This document shows positions 16,918-24,640 of a DNA stretch of 64,000 nt, piece by piece. The notes under the pieces were generated by a model that was not told the origin of the DNA, did no database searches, and was given only the letters and a program-made list of their open reading frames with translations. Numbering within the stretch: the stretch's first letter is position 1; each line of letters starts with the position of its first letter. The stretch comes from Casp-actino8 sp044358015 (lineage in GTDB: Bacteria > Actinomycetota > Acidimicrobiia > Acidimicrobiales > Ilumatobacteraceae): assembly GCA_044358015.1 (NCBI GenBank), contig JBIKOO010000003.1:45156-109155 (forward strand). Reading direction: 5' to 3'. The position numbers were made by a program, and so were the translations under genes.

Positions 16918-17571
16918 TTAGGCGATCTTGACCATCAGGGCTCGTCGCATTGATGACATATCAACATACTTGCGGCCCTCCATGAAGACACTGAGGTATT
17001 CCGCATTTGCCATGCTTCTCGCAACACCTGCATCTAAGGCTTTCGCATTTGGATACAACTGGCTGAAGATGTATGTGCCCCAGTCGGGACCGAATCCACA
17101 TTGTGATAATCCTGCTGATCCGCCTGAAACTCGATCTGTCACTTCGGCCATCTTGGTCGCCCACTGCAACATTTCCATGGGGTCGGCTGTCTGATTCGCT
17201 CGAACCATCGATTGCAGAACGCGTGAGCCGGGCTGTGCTGCTTTGCCAAGAACACCGGGCACAACGATGACTTGTGTGATTTGATCAACGCTCCAGTCGG
17301 TTGCAACGTTCGCTGCCTTGTCTTCAAGCTTGCCCCATATAGCACTGGCAATCAATTGATCATTACGGGTCGCCAATTGGTCGAGGGTTTCAACCCAGGA
17401 TGTCCAACCGAAGGTTCCTGCTGGCGATCCTGCCGCGGTCATCCATGCCGCAAGCGGAGCGCCAGTGATTACTTCATGTAATTTGCTGGCTTCTATAGCC
17501 AAGGCAATGTTTGAGGCCGTACTTCCCTTGAAGCGGCCAGACTTTTGTACCCGATACATATTTTCCCCCAT
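16918..17571 (-). CDS. Uncharacterised 217-aa protein, tandem paralogue A
   Basis: Not a family I can name. The protein has no signal peptide or membrane helix. Both halves look like alternating beta/alpha segments (FGWTSWVETLDQLATRNDQL and FGPDWGTYIFSQLYPNAKAL), which suggests two tandem dimeric alpha/beta-barrel-like (ferredoxin-fold) units; this is inference. It is about 70 percent identical by eye to the next gene (17797-18450), with strongest conservation in the N-terminal 60 residues and at the C-terminus (FMEGRKYVDMSSMRRA). A second ATG (17559) follows GGGGGA and could be the true start. The 5' leader and the 3' hairpin are duplicated too. Confidence 0.8.
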   Translation of the reverse strand: MGENMYRVQKSGRFKGSTASNIALAIEASKLHEVITGAPLAAWMTAAGSPAGTFGWTSWVETLDQLATRNDQLIASAIWGKLEDKAANVATDWSVDQITQVIVVPGVLGKAAQPGSRVLQSMVRANQTADPMEMLQWATKMAEVTDRVSGGSAGLSQCGFGPDWGTYIFSQLYPNAKALDAGVARSMANAEYLSVFMEGRKYVDMSSMRRALMVKIA

Positions 17572-17719
17572 TGGTCATTTATCCTTATGAAGTCCTCAAC
17601 CTAACTTCATGGTCTGAGTCAATGGTGGAATAGGTGAACTTTCCAAGATGAAAACATGAACGCAAACCTTGTTGCATTCGCCGTCTCGTTGCCTCCCTAA
17701 ATCATGCTCGTGACATGAA

Positions 17720-17755
17720 GTGGCCCCGAGTGTTCTGTTGAACAATCGGGGCCAC
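17720..17755. terminator. Hairpin downstream of the second paralogous 217-aa gene (copy 2)
   Basis: GTGGCCCCGA/TCGGGGCCAC with an inner TGTTC/GAACA stem, near-identical to 16841-16875. A second small hairpin (TCGGC-gaa-GCCGA) lies between it and the stop codon, and the first copy keeps the pairing there despite base changes. Confidence 0.6.
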
Positions 17756-17796
17756 TTGACCTGTTGAATCGGCGAAGCCGACGTGATCGTTCGCTG

Positions 17797-18450
17797 TTAG
17801 GCGAGTTTGGCAAACATGACTCGTCGCATTGATGACATATCAACGTACTTGCGGCCCTCCATGAAGACACCGAGGTATTCGGCGCTTGCCATGTTCTTGG
17901 CCATGCCGGCGTCCAATGCTGCTGAATCTGTGAAGAGCGACGTGAAGGAGTATGCGCCCCAGTCGGGACCGAATCCAAACTGCGACAGTCCTGATGAAGC
18001 GCCCGAAACCCGACCTGCTACTTCGGCCATCCTGGTTGCCCACTGCAACATCTCCATCGGGTCAGCGCCTTGATTGGCTCGCACTAACGATTGCAGAACT
18101 TGCGAACCAACTGGTGCCGTAGGGCCAGTTGTCTCTGGCCAAACGATTACTTGAGCGATTTGATCAACGCCCCAGTCGGTCGCATTGATTGCACCCTTGT
18201 CTTCGAGCTTGCCCCACTTTGCACTGGCAAGTATTTGTCCATTACGTGTCGCTAATTCATCGACAGTTTCAAACAAGGATGACCAACCGAGTGTTCCCGT
18301 CGGCATTCCGGCACTGGCGATCCAGGCAGCGAGCGGCGCTCCGGTGATTTCTTCGTATAACTTGCTGGCTTCAACGGCCAAAGCAATGTTTGAGGTCATA
18401 CTTCCCTTAAAGCGACCTGTCCTTTGTACCTGATACATATTTTCCCCCAT
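17797..18450 (-). CDS. Uncharacterised 217-aa protein, tandem paralogue B
   Basis: Same length and architecture as its neighbour at 16918-17571 and clearly derived from a tandem duplication. The N-terminal 40 residues and C-terminal 40 residues are the best conserved. Residues 100-125 and 175-190 differ most. The first ATG has AAGGAT about 10 bases upstream and the second ATG (18438) has GGGGGA. Each copy has its own leader, so they are likely separate transcription units. Function is unknown. Confidence 0.8.
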   Translation of the reverse strand: MGENMYQVQRTGRFKGSMTSNIALAVEASKLYEEITGAPLAAWIASAGMPTGTLGWSSLFETVDELATRNGQILASAKWGKLEDKGAINATDWGVDQIAQVIVWPETTGPTAPVGSQVLQSLVRANQGADPMEMLQWATRMAEVAGRVSGASSGLSQFGFGPDWGAYSFTSLFTDSAALDAGMAKNMASAEYLGVFMEGRKYVDMSSMRRVMFAKLA

Positions 18451-18510
18451 TGGTCATTTATCCTTATGAAGTCCTCAACTTAAGTTCATTCATGACCTAA
18501 GTCAATGGGT
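18450..18510 (-). promoter_or_regulatory. Duplicated leader with candidate promoter of paralogue B
   Basis: The first 40 bases before the start are almost identical to the leader of paralogue A (17572-17611), which places the promoter region inside the duplicated unit. On the minus strand TTGACT and TAAGTT are 17 bases apart. TTGACT is also present before paralogue A, but with different spacing. Confidence 0.45.
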
Positions 18511-18578
18511 AATTAATTTCAATCTCTGTCAGCCCAATTTGTCGTTCTACCAGGGCTTGTTATGTGCGAGAGTGGGGC

Positions 18579-18959
18579 ATGACCACGCACACCATTGCGC
18601 TCGTTGCCCACGACCACAAGAAAGACCTACTCATTGAGTGGGCCAAGAACAACAAAGAACGTCTGAGTCAGCACTCGCTTGTCGCGACTGGGACGACCGG
18701 ACGCATGTTGATCGAAATGGTTGGACTTGATGTGCGGTGCTTGAAGAGCGGTCCACTCGGTGGCGATCAGCAACTTGGGGCGATGATCTGCGAACAACAA
18801 ATTGACATGCTGATTTTCTTTTGGGATCCGCTTGAGCCCCAGCCACATGATCCAGATGTTCGGGCGTTACTGCGCATCGCTGTCGTATACGACATTCCGA
18901 CGGCCAGCAATTTGTCAACCGCCGACTGTCTAATGTTGTCGCCGCTATTTGCTGACTAG
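18579..18959 (+). CDS. mgsA: Methylglyoxal synthase
   Basis: Enzyme converting dihydroxyacetone phosphate to methylglyoxal and phosphate, a bypass of lower glycolysis under phosphate shortage. The 126-aa protein shows IALVAHDHKKDLLIEWA, the phosphate loop ATGTTGRMLIE, the SGPLGGDQQLGAMI motif with the catalytic Asp, FFWDPLEPQPHDPDV and YDIPTASNLSTAD. ATG 18579 fits the family start better than GTG 18564. The last codons (PLFAD and stop) lie inside the 83-bp repeat that bounds the following GC-rich insert. Confidence 0.95.
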   Translation: MTTHTIALVAHDHKKDLLIEWAKNNKERLSQHSLVATGTTGRMLIEMVGLDVRCLKSGPLGGDQQLGAMICEQQIDMLIFFWDPLEPQPHDPDVRALLRIAVVYDIPTASNLSTADCLMLSPLFAD

Positions 18960-19018
18960 TTCTTCACTGGCCTGAACAAAAGTTTTGTATACGGCTCGAC
19001 AACGATCGAGCCGCGCCG
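18936..19018 (+). repeat. Left copy of an 83-bp direct repeat bounding the GC-rich insert
   Basis: It spans the mgsA 3' end, its stop and the sequence after it. The right copy is 22196-22278. The two copies have a perfect 47-base core (18942-18988 and 22202-22248) and four mismatches overall. The left copy also carries a remnant of the end of the convergent 116-aa gene with its stop codon lost (ATA for TTA). Confidence 0.9.
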
Positions 19019-19069
19019 AGCACCATGGCTCGCCATGTGGGCTATAACGCTGACCCTGTGCGCCCCTCA

Positions 19070-19225
19070 TAGCCGCGGTGAGAAGCCTCGCCACCCATGG
19101 TTAACGGGTCTGGCCGAGGGCGCCGTGTGAGGTGCTTCAAGCACCGTCCCTCCACATAAGTCGGGACATCCTAGGCGCGACCCTCGGAAACCCTGTTGGG
19201 GCTTAGGTTTCAGCCTTGAATCGCG
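19070..19225 (+). ncRNA. Candidate structured RNA in the GC-rich insert
   Basis: Several nested stems can be drawn: GGTGAG-AAGC-CTCGCC (19077-19092); a long outer stem CCGAGGG+CGCC (19114-19124) with GGCG+cga+CCCTCGG (19074-type pairing partner at 19174-19187); inside it GGTGCTT-c-AAGCACC (19131-19145) and GTCCC/GGGAC (19146-19150 with 19163-19167); then GAAACC/GGTTTC (19187-19192 with 19206-19211). The multi-branched form and its place on a mobile segment recall transposon guide RNAs (omega RNA of IscB/TnpB elements), but no nuclease gene is present and the family is not established. Strand is not proven. Confidence 0.45.
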
Positions 19226-19438
19226 AGTAACACAGATCGGGTTTTTGAAGTGCACAAATACGACAAAACGCGCGCGTGATCACTTTTTTGAAGGGTTAGC
19301 TAACCCCCGCTCGGGGAGTTTACGGATTTTGGATTGCGACACACCCACGAGGTTGTGTTAGGTGCAACCGCAATGGAACGAAATCCCGTGAACGATGCTG
19401 TGTTCTATCCCGATCCGGCGTCGGCGCGGCGGTAACAG

Positions 19439-19789
19439 GTGCTTCTATTCCACCCCGTCAACGCGAACACGTACCCAGCGCGGGCCGGTACTCACGTTGT
19501 TGTTCAGACGCTCGCCACCGCAGTAGATGCTCTCACCAGCGACCTACCTATCACCGGAATTGGTGGACTTACCAGATGCATCCGATGCGGTCCCTCTGCC
19601 GACGTAAGGGCCACAGATCGCAACTCCGCGATCGTTGCAGGTATTGATTGTGCGGACATTCGTACACACTTGACCTGCTATGGGGGGCATGCGGAAAAGT
19701 CAGATGATGGGTCCCACATGGCCGCGACGCGGGCACAGGTAACGGCGTTCGGGTGGTCGGGCAACGACCGATGGGCGCATCGCTCCTAA
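19439..19789 (+). CDS. Unassigned frame in the GC-rich insert
   Basis: An open frame of 116 codons (TTG/GTG-like start region, no clear ribosome binding site) with four Cys residues, two of them in RCIRCGPS. No family is recognised, and composition could also be explained by chance openness of GC-rich DNA. It ends 4 bases into the convergent acyltransferase gene. I list it only because it is the longest frame in the 770 bases between the structured RNA and that gene. A palindrome GGGTTAGCTAACCC followed by CCCCGCTCGGGG lies just upstream near 19295-19318. Confidence 0.25.
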   Translation: MLLFHPVNANTYPARAGTHVVVQTLATAVDALTSDLPITGIGGLTRCIRCGPSADVRATDRNSAIVAGIDCADIRTHLTCYGGHAEKSDDGSHMAATRAQVTAFGWSGNDRWAHRS

Positions 19790-21849
19790 CGGATGCCTTC
19801 GATGAGTTGCTGGATCGCCGGTGCTAGCGCTTCGGCTTGATGGACGCTGATGTGGCTACTGTCCCGGTAGCGGATGAAGCCGGGACCACGCGTGCTGCAT
19901 AGGTCGTCCGGACAGAGTTCCTGCGCCGGGTCCCAGACAGTGGCGCCTTGATCGACAGCAACCTGGGCAACCACGTCGCGGACCTGCAGATCGTCCTGGA
20001 GTGCCTGATCGAGCGTCCGTTCGCCGGTGCATCCACTGCCTAGCGCTGCATTCAGCGTGCACCGAGTCGGATCCCACAGAGTGATTCCGTTCTCTGCAGT
20101 CCAGCGCGGAATGGTCTGCACGATGACAACCTTGTGCCCGGCTTGCTGGAGCCTGGCCACTGTTCGCTCCAGTCCGCTTCTGAACTCCCGAATCTTTGTG
20201 GCGGGATCGGCGCTCGCTTCTTGGCCGGTGGGTGCGACGGCATGGTCGGGTGATGTCCAGTACACGTCAGCGTTTGAGATCACCACGAGGCCTAGGGCTG
20301 CGTTCGAGAGATAATCAAGGGTGCGCTTTACGTACGACTGACACGCTTCGTTGCTGTACTTCCCTCGGAGGTCAACGAAATCGATGTCGACAAAGGGACA
20401 GGCATCCGTGCTGGCACTAAAGACGGGGCGGTCCAAAGCCTTCCCCGCGGCGATAAAGCCTTCACTGAAGTGGTCCGCGTTGGAGTCACCAAGGACGTAG
20501 ATGGGCTGCCCTTTAGCATCTTGATTCCAGACGCAGGCTAGAGATTGCTGAGCGCCAAGAGGTTCCCTTGTGTTGCAATTGTTCAATGCACCGATGTGTC
20601 CGGGCAATGTCGCCGACTGAAGTTGCCTCACCTGGGACGACCACCAGCCTTGACCGGAGGTGAACCACAGTGCTGTCGCTAGACCGATCGGCAACAGCAA
20701 AGTGGCGATGATAAGCCGCGTCCAACGACTCTGCGTCAGGCCGTCGAGGTTCCGAATAGGCTGCTCAAGCCAACGGTAAGAGGCCAGTGCGGGTAGGAGG
20801 GATGCGAGAGCGGCAGCGAGCAACACCAGTGGCCTGCCTGGCCAGAGAAGTCCGGCGAAGACGATGAAGGGCCAGTGCCATAGGTAGATGGAGTAAGACC
20901 AGTCGCCGATCTTGACCATCGGCGCGGTCGAGAGTGCCCTAGTGGTGAAAGCCTTCTGACTGGTACCTGAGAGGAGGAGGAGCAGGGCGCCGACGACAGG
21001 GATGAGTGTCCATGGACCGGGGAAAGGCGTCGTGTCGGTGATGAGCCATAGGGACGAGGCGAGCATGGCTACGCCGACCAAGCCGCTGCCGGCAAGCAGT
21101 CGTGGGGCATGCATTTTCCATTTAGCGAGGGCCAGTGCGAGGAGGGCTCCGACGGCGAACTCCCAGGCGCGGGTGAAGGGGCTATAGAAGCCGAGGACGG
21201 CGTCGGCTCCGCTGAACGTAAGCCCCGCGGATCCAGTCAGCGTGAGGGCGAAGGATACGGCGGCGACGCCGGCCACGATCACGATGGGGCTGAAGCGCAG
21301 AAGGCCACGTCGGCGGGCGAGAATCCAGCCCAGGGCGATGAGGGCGGGGAAGACGAGGTAGAATTGTTCCTCGACGGACAGGGACCAGGCGTTCAGCAGG
21401 GGATTGGTCTCGGCTGGGGCGTCGAAGTAACCGCCCGTGGTGCCGGCGATGACAAAGTTGGCGGAAAACAGTATCGCGCCGACGGCGGTCTTGGCTGCAG
21501 TCTGCTGCGGGCCCAGGGGTGACAGCACTAGGACCGAAATGAGCATGGTGACGGCGACCATGAGGGCCATTGCGGGGGTGAGGCGTTTGAAGCGGCGAAG
21601 GTAGAAGCGCCCGAAGCGGATACGGCCGGTCTGGTGCCATTCTCGGTGGAGCATGGCGGTGATGACGAAGCCGGAGATCACGAAGAACACGTCGACGCCG
21701 ATGAATCCGCCGGGGACTGGCAGTCCGGCGTGAAAGGCGACAACCATGAGGACCACAACGGCCCGCAGACCCTGGATGTCAGGGCGGCGGCTAGATGACG
21801 GTCCGCTCAACACGGCGTGTTCCTCGACTACTGGCAGTGGTGCTGGCAT
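19786..21849 (-). CDS. Acyltransferase family 3 protein with C-terminal SGNH domain (OafA-like)
   Basis: Integral membrane O-acyltransferase of 687 aa that probably acetylates a surface polysaccharide. The N-terminal half has about ten transmembrane helices and the family motifs RPDIQGLRAVVVLMVVAFHA, GFIGVDVFFVISGFVI, NAWSLSVEEQFYLVFPAL and YSIYLWHWPFIVF. The C-terminal part (from about residue 430) is an SGNH hydrolase-like domain with the GDSNADHFSEGF block and the DSSHISVHQAE block carrying Asp and His. A GGGGGA ribosome binding site precedes the ATG. Base composition is much richer in GC than the surrounding genes, a sign of transfer. Confidence 0.93.
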   Translation of the reverse strand: MPAPLPVVEEHAVLSGPSSSRRPDIQGLRAVVVLMVVAFHAGLPVPGGFIGVDVFFVISGFVITAMLHREWHQTGRIRFGRFYLRRFKRLTPAMALMVAVTMLISVLVLSPLGPQQTAAKTAVGAILFSANFVIAGTTGGYFDAPAETNPLLNAWSLSVEEQFYLVFPALIALGWILARRRGLLRFSPIVIVAGVAAVSFALTLTGSAGLTFSGADAVLGFYSPFTRAWEFAVGALLALALAKWKMHAPRLLAGSGLVGVAMLASSLWLITDTTPFPGPWTLIPVVGALLLLLSGTSQKAFTTRALSTAPMVKIGDWSYSIYLWHWPFIVFAGLLWPGRPLVLLAAALASLLPALASYRWLEQPIRNLDGLTQSRWTRLIIATLLLPIGLATALWFTSGQGWWSSQVRQLQSATLPGHIGALNNCNTREPLGAQQSLACVWNQDAKGQPIYVLGDSNADHFSEGFIAAGKALDRPVFSASTDACPFVDIDFVDLRGKYSNEACQSYVKRTLDYLSNAALGLVVISNADVYWTSPDHAVAPTGQEASADPATKIREFRSGLERTVARLQQAGHKVVIVQTIPRWTAENGITLWDPTRCTLNAALGSGCTGERTLDQALQDDLQVRDVVAQVAVDQGATVWDPAQELCPDDLCSTRGPGFIRYRDSSHISVHQAEALAPAIQQLIEGIR

Positions 21850-22000
21850 GGATGTCCCCCTTTGCGCTGTGCCCCCAGCGAGATAACCAGCGTAGCACCC
21901 TACCTGCGGCGCTGGTCGGGAAGGCTTGTCGCAAAACGGGTTCCTGAAGTCCAGTCGAAGGTGCTACGCCCGGCCTCGTCGCCTAGCGGTTGATCGATTC

Positions 22001-22022
22001 TCACCTGTCGAATGACAGGTGA
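22001..22022. promoter_or_regulatory. Perfect inverted repeat, possible operator or terminator
   Basis: TCACCTGTC-GAAT-GACAGGTGA is a perfect 9-bp inverted repeat about 150 bases upstream of the acyltransferase start. No T-run follows. It may be a protein-binding site or the end of the fragment's transcript. Confidence 0.4.
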
Positions 22023-22129
22023 TGCAACAAGTCACTGACGGCGGTATGGAGGTCGTCTACGTCTAACTCGAGGCCATCGACGTCGATGTCCGCTAGAACC
22101 GTCGTGTCGAAAGCGATCCGACGCTGCGT
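22001..22129 (-). pseudogene. Possible C-terminal gene fragment upstream of the acyltransferase gene
   Basis: A frame without a start codon reads IAFDTTVLADIDVDGLELD and continues DVDDLHTAVSDLLHHLSFDR to a stop. Its composition is protein-like, but no family is recognised. It may be a remnant of a gene cut off during insertion. The stop codon lies in the inverted repeat TCACCTGTC-gaat-GACAGGTGA (22001-22022). Confidence 0.3.
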
Positions 22130-22195
22130 TCAGGGCGCCAGATGGCAACGCTGACGGGTGCGCGCGATACGGAATCTGCTCGCGGCAGCGAACCA

Positions 22196-22278
22196 TTGTC
22201 ACCGCTATTTGCTGACTAGTTCTTCACTGGCCTGAACAAAAGTTTTGTTTACGGCTCGACAACGATCCAGCCGCGTCG
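22196..22278 (+). repeat. Right copy of the 83-bp direct repeat
   Basis: It matches 18936-19018 with four mismatches. It contains a second copy of the mgsA 3' end and the intact end and stop codon of the 116-aa gene at 22249. Confidence 0.9.
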
Positions 22279-22599
22279 TTGCAACTCGGCAGCCAAAACC
22301 GAATCGGGTAGATCGCGAACTGTTTTCTCGGCACTGGTGAAACGTGGAGCAGGTTTGATTGATCGAGCCACAATGACTTCGGGCGGAACATCAATTGTCA
22401 ACTCGGCTTCGGCCTCAAGTTGTGCAATGAAGTCTTCGGCTTCTTGACGAGTAAATTTGCCGCCGGCTTGGCGTTGGTTGAAGTGCATCGGTCCGCGGGC
22501 ATCACGGAAATCGGTGTGCCCGGCCGCATTAAGAAGCTCAAGCAAATGCTTCATCTGCGAATGTGATGCTGGGGGGCCAGCGGGTTGACCAAATGCCAT
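22249..22599 (-). CDS. Conserved actinobacterial hypothetical protein (116 aa)
   Basis: A soluble protein rich in Gln and Glu. The N-terminal half (HLLELLNAAGHTDFRDARGP, then FNQRQAGGKFTRQEAEDFIA) looks helical; the end reads LAAELQRRGWIVVEP. No known domain is recognised. Before the insertion it would have been the convergent neighbour of mgsA. Its 3' end lies in the right repeat. Function is unknown. Confidence 0.75.
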   Translation of the reverse strand: MAFGQPAGPPASHSQMKHLLELLNAAGHTDFRDARGPMHFNQRQAGGKFTRQEAEDFIAQLEAEAELTIDVPPEVIVARSIKPAPRFTSAEKTVRDLPDSVLAAELQRRGWIVVEP

Positions 22600-22641
22600 G
22601 TCTTATTCTCGCCCACGGGTGTGGCAACACAGTGGGATTGG

Positions 22642-22872
22642 TCAGATTTTGGTGAGCAATGTGAGTGCGGTGGCGCATGCCCCGACGGCCACTACTAAAA
22701 CTGATGCGCAACCACCGCGGTAACTCAATCCCTTGCCGAGTCGTATCGAAGTACGGCCCCGCGAGTTGATGGTGAATGGACCCAATCGACCACTGCCGCT
22801 GACACCACGCTTAGAAATATTGAGCCACGAGCGCTTGCCGGTGCGAATTCGCTTGCGGTACGAAAAACCCAT
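22642..22872 (-). CDS. DUF4236 domain protein with a C-terminal membrane helix
   Basis: The protein of 76 aa starts MGFSYRKRIRTGKRSWLN and continues ISKRGVSGSGRLGPFTIN, the basic N-terminal pattern of DUF4236. A C-terminal hydrophobic helix (SVLVVAVGACATALTLL) follows. ATG 22872 was chosen because the family starts at MGF; the longer frame overlaps the upstream gene. Function is unknown. Confidence 0.8.
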   Translation of the reverse strand: MGFSYRKRIRTGKRSWLNISKRGVSGSGRLGPFTINSRGRTSIRLGKGLSYRGGCASVLVVAVGACATALTLLTKI

Positions 22873-22873
22873 C

Positions 22874-23194
22874 TCAGACTCCGAAGATGGCCTTGCGGGC
22901 CTCAGTGCCACGCTCGATATCAATCACGTCGGCGTATTCGCCCGTTTGTACATTGTCGCCAGCACCTTCGATGGCGTCAACGAATTCGTCAACATCATGT
23001 GGCTCGCCGCCAATTAACCAAACCACTGATTCGCCGTCGTGATCGGCGGGGTCGCGTGGCAACACGCCTTCGACTTCATATTGATCAACTGTGATGTCTT
23101 CTGAATGATCGGTGACCGGTGCGACGATCGCCATTTCTACGATTGTTTCGGGGTCAAGATCTCGCAAGATGTCGATGAGTTCGGCAACATTCAT
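22874..23194 (-). CDS. Acidic hypothetical protein (106 aa)
   Basis: Starts MNVAELIDILRDLDPETIVE, a pattern seen in small proteins that begin with a helical ELI..L..LDP segment. It is strongly acidic, lacks Cys, and has no signal or membrane helix. It ends one base before the start of the DUF4236 gene, so the two are likely cotranscribed. I cannot assign a function. Confidence 0.7.
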   Translation of the reverse strand: MNVAELIDILRDLDPETIVEMAIVAPVTDHSEDITVDQYEVEGVLPRDPADHDGESVVWLIGGEPHDVDEFVDAIEGAGDNVQTGEYADVIDIERGTEARKAIFGV

Positions 23195-23245
23195 AGTGTC
23201 AGTATTTCACGCTCAACTGAAGCAGTCGGGCAATTGCCGTAAACT

Positions 23246-23815
23246 TCATGAATCAGACATCCATGACGGAGCGATCTCAAGCAAGAACAAACTAACTTCG
23301 CTGCACTTTTCCAGCACGCCGCAAAATACTGAATCATCGTTGGTGTAGACATCGGCGAGCGAGACGCTTAAGCGCGCGACGATCGACAATCGATGTTCGG
23401 GGGCGTCAATGACTGATGCAGTGGAGTCAATGGCAGAAACCTCGAGTGGTAATTCGGTTCCGCCAACGCCCGCGAGATCAGTTGCAAGAACCAAGAGGTC
23501 GGGTCGACCGCTGAGCGGGGGAAGGGTCCACGTAAACAACAGGGGAAATTCAAAACCCTGCGGCGGCTCGTCGGTGGGTTCTTCGAGCTTGCTCATTTCA
23601 TCTTCAAAGCCCAAGAGAGCCCGCGGGTCAACTTCGAGTGAAAGATGCAAGTCGATGGGTCCATCGCAGGCTTCTTCGGGATGAAGGTCAACTTCCCATA
23701 ACTGGCGGAGCGAATAGGTCTCGACGAAGTGCCGCTCATCGTGAACATGGAAACCATGGTCAATGGCATGACTCTTCATGTCGGAGACAAACCCAGCAAC
23801 ATCAATGAAAGCCAT
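23246..23815 (-). CDS. Hypothetical protein (189 aa)
   Basis: Soluble, acidic protein with no recognised motif. The N-terminus MAFIDVAGFVSDMKSHAIDH and the middle (FEFPLLFTWTLPPLSGRPDL) give no family. It is transcribed divergently from the inositol monophosphatase-family gene with 60 bases between the starts, assuming the ATG 23876 start there. Base composition is like the host backbone. Confidence 0.7.
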   Translation of the reverse strand: MAFIDVAGFVSDMKSHAIDHGFHVHDERHFVETYSLRQLWEVDLHPEEACDGPIDLHLSLEVDPRALLGFEDEMSKLEEPTDEPPQGFEFPLLFTWTLPPLSGRPDLLVLATDLAGVGGTELPLEVSAIDSTASVIDAPEHRLSIVARLSVSLADVYTNDDSVFCGVLEKCSEVSLFLLEIAPSWMSDS

Positions 23816-23875
23816 AACCCGTCCTTTGAAACTGAGTTCAGGATAATGGGCGAGAGGCGCACTACCCTCGTTGGT

Positions 23876-24622
23876 ATGGACCCCAATCAGGTGCTTGCGT
23901 TATTGCATAAGGTCGCCGATGCAATTGCTGTCGAGTTGCGAAACATCACCAATTGGGGCCCCTCGGGTCGACGTGATGGTCAATATGCCGCCGACCTCGT
24001 GGTTGACCAGATTGCGCTTGACCTCTTGCGTGAGGCGGGCGTCGGCATTGTGTCAGAAGAGAGCGGTGTTGAGAATCTTGATCGCGATGTGGTCGTGATT
24101 GTCGATCCGTTAGACGGCTCAACAAATGCGAGTCGTGGAGTCCCGCACTACGCCACGTCGCTGTGTGCAGTTGACTCTGCTGGCCCACTCGTCGCTCTGG
24201 TAGTTGATCAGGCTGTTGGCACGCGATGGTGGGCATTGCGCGGTCTGGGAGCGTTCAGAGACGGCGTAGCGATGACCCGTGAACCAATGACCGAGTGGTC
24301 ATCGGCATTAGTTGCGGTGTCGGGTCGTCCACCCGTTGACGCGGGCTGGGCCCAGTTCAGATCATTTGGCGCGGCAGCCATAGATATCTGTTATGTCGCT
24401 GACTCAACGGTTGATGCTTTCATCGATATGAGCCCGAGTGCACATGGCGTGTGGGATTACGCAGCTGCGTATCTGATCTGTCAAGAAATCGGCGTGCGTA
24501 TCGAAGATGCGCAGGGCCGCGAATTGATTGTTCTTGATCATGCGGCACGTCGAACCCCGGTCGCGGCACCAACTGGAATTTTCGATCGGGCACTTTCGGC
24601 GCGACTCAATTTGCCGTTGTAA
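23876..24622 (+). CDS. Inositol monophosphatase family protein
   Basis: Mg-dependent sugar phosphatase fold. Conserved metal-site motifs are IVSEESGVEN (Glu), IVDPLDGSTNASRGVPHYAT (the DPLDGSTN box), and HGVWDYAAAYLICQEIGVRI near the C-terminus (WD.AA). Substrate could be inositol phosphate, fructose-1,6-bisphosphate or PAP. The start ATG 23876 follows TACCCT by seven bases, which suggests a leaderless mRNA. The frame is open further upstream to 23729 but would then overlap the divergent gene. Confidence 0.92.
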   Translation: MDPNQVLALLHKVADAIAVELRNITNWGPSGRRDGQYAADLVVDQIALDLLREAGVGIVSEESGVENLDRDVVVIVDPLDGSTNASRGVPHYATSLCAVDSAGPLVALVVDQAVGTRWWALRGLGAFRDGVAMTREPMTEWSSALVAVSGRPPVDAGWAQFRSFGAAAIDICYVADSTVDAFIDMSPSAHGVWDYAAAYLICQEIGVRIEDAQGRELIVLDHAARRTPVAAPTGIFDRALSARLNLPL

Positions 24623-24640
24623 AACTGTTGTAGCGACTGG

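Larger units (their letters stand above)
18936..22278. mobile_element. GC-rich foreign insert flanked by an 83-bp direct repeat
   Basis: The 3.2 kb between the repeats is visibly richer in G and C than the flanks and interrupts the convergent pair mgsA and the 116-aa protein gene. It holds a candidate structured RNA, a short unassigned frame, an acyltransferase-SGNH gene and a gene fragment. No integrase or transposase was seen. The repeat includes the mgsA 3' end, as in site-specific integration, but an assembly join cannot be excluded. Confidence 0.65.

Noticed and set aside
19070..19225. Structured region as tmRNA, RNase P RNA or SRP RNA.
   Set aside because: The diagnostic conserved segments of these RNAs are not present.
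19067..19255. 62-codon minus-strand frame in the GC-rich insert.
   Set aside because: It lies exactly over the candidate structured RNA, whose stems explain the sequence better; no start context.
21109..21522. 137-codon plus-strand frame opposite the acyltransferase.
   Set aside because: Gly/Glu-rich shadow frame of a GC-rich gene with clear motifs on the other strand.
18936..22278. Insert read as a simple insertion sequence.
   Set aside because: No transposase, and the flanking repeat (83 bp with mismatches) is far longer than a transposition target duplication.
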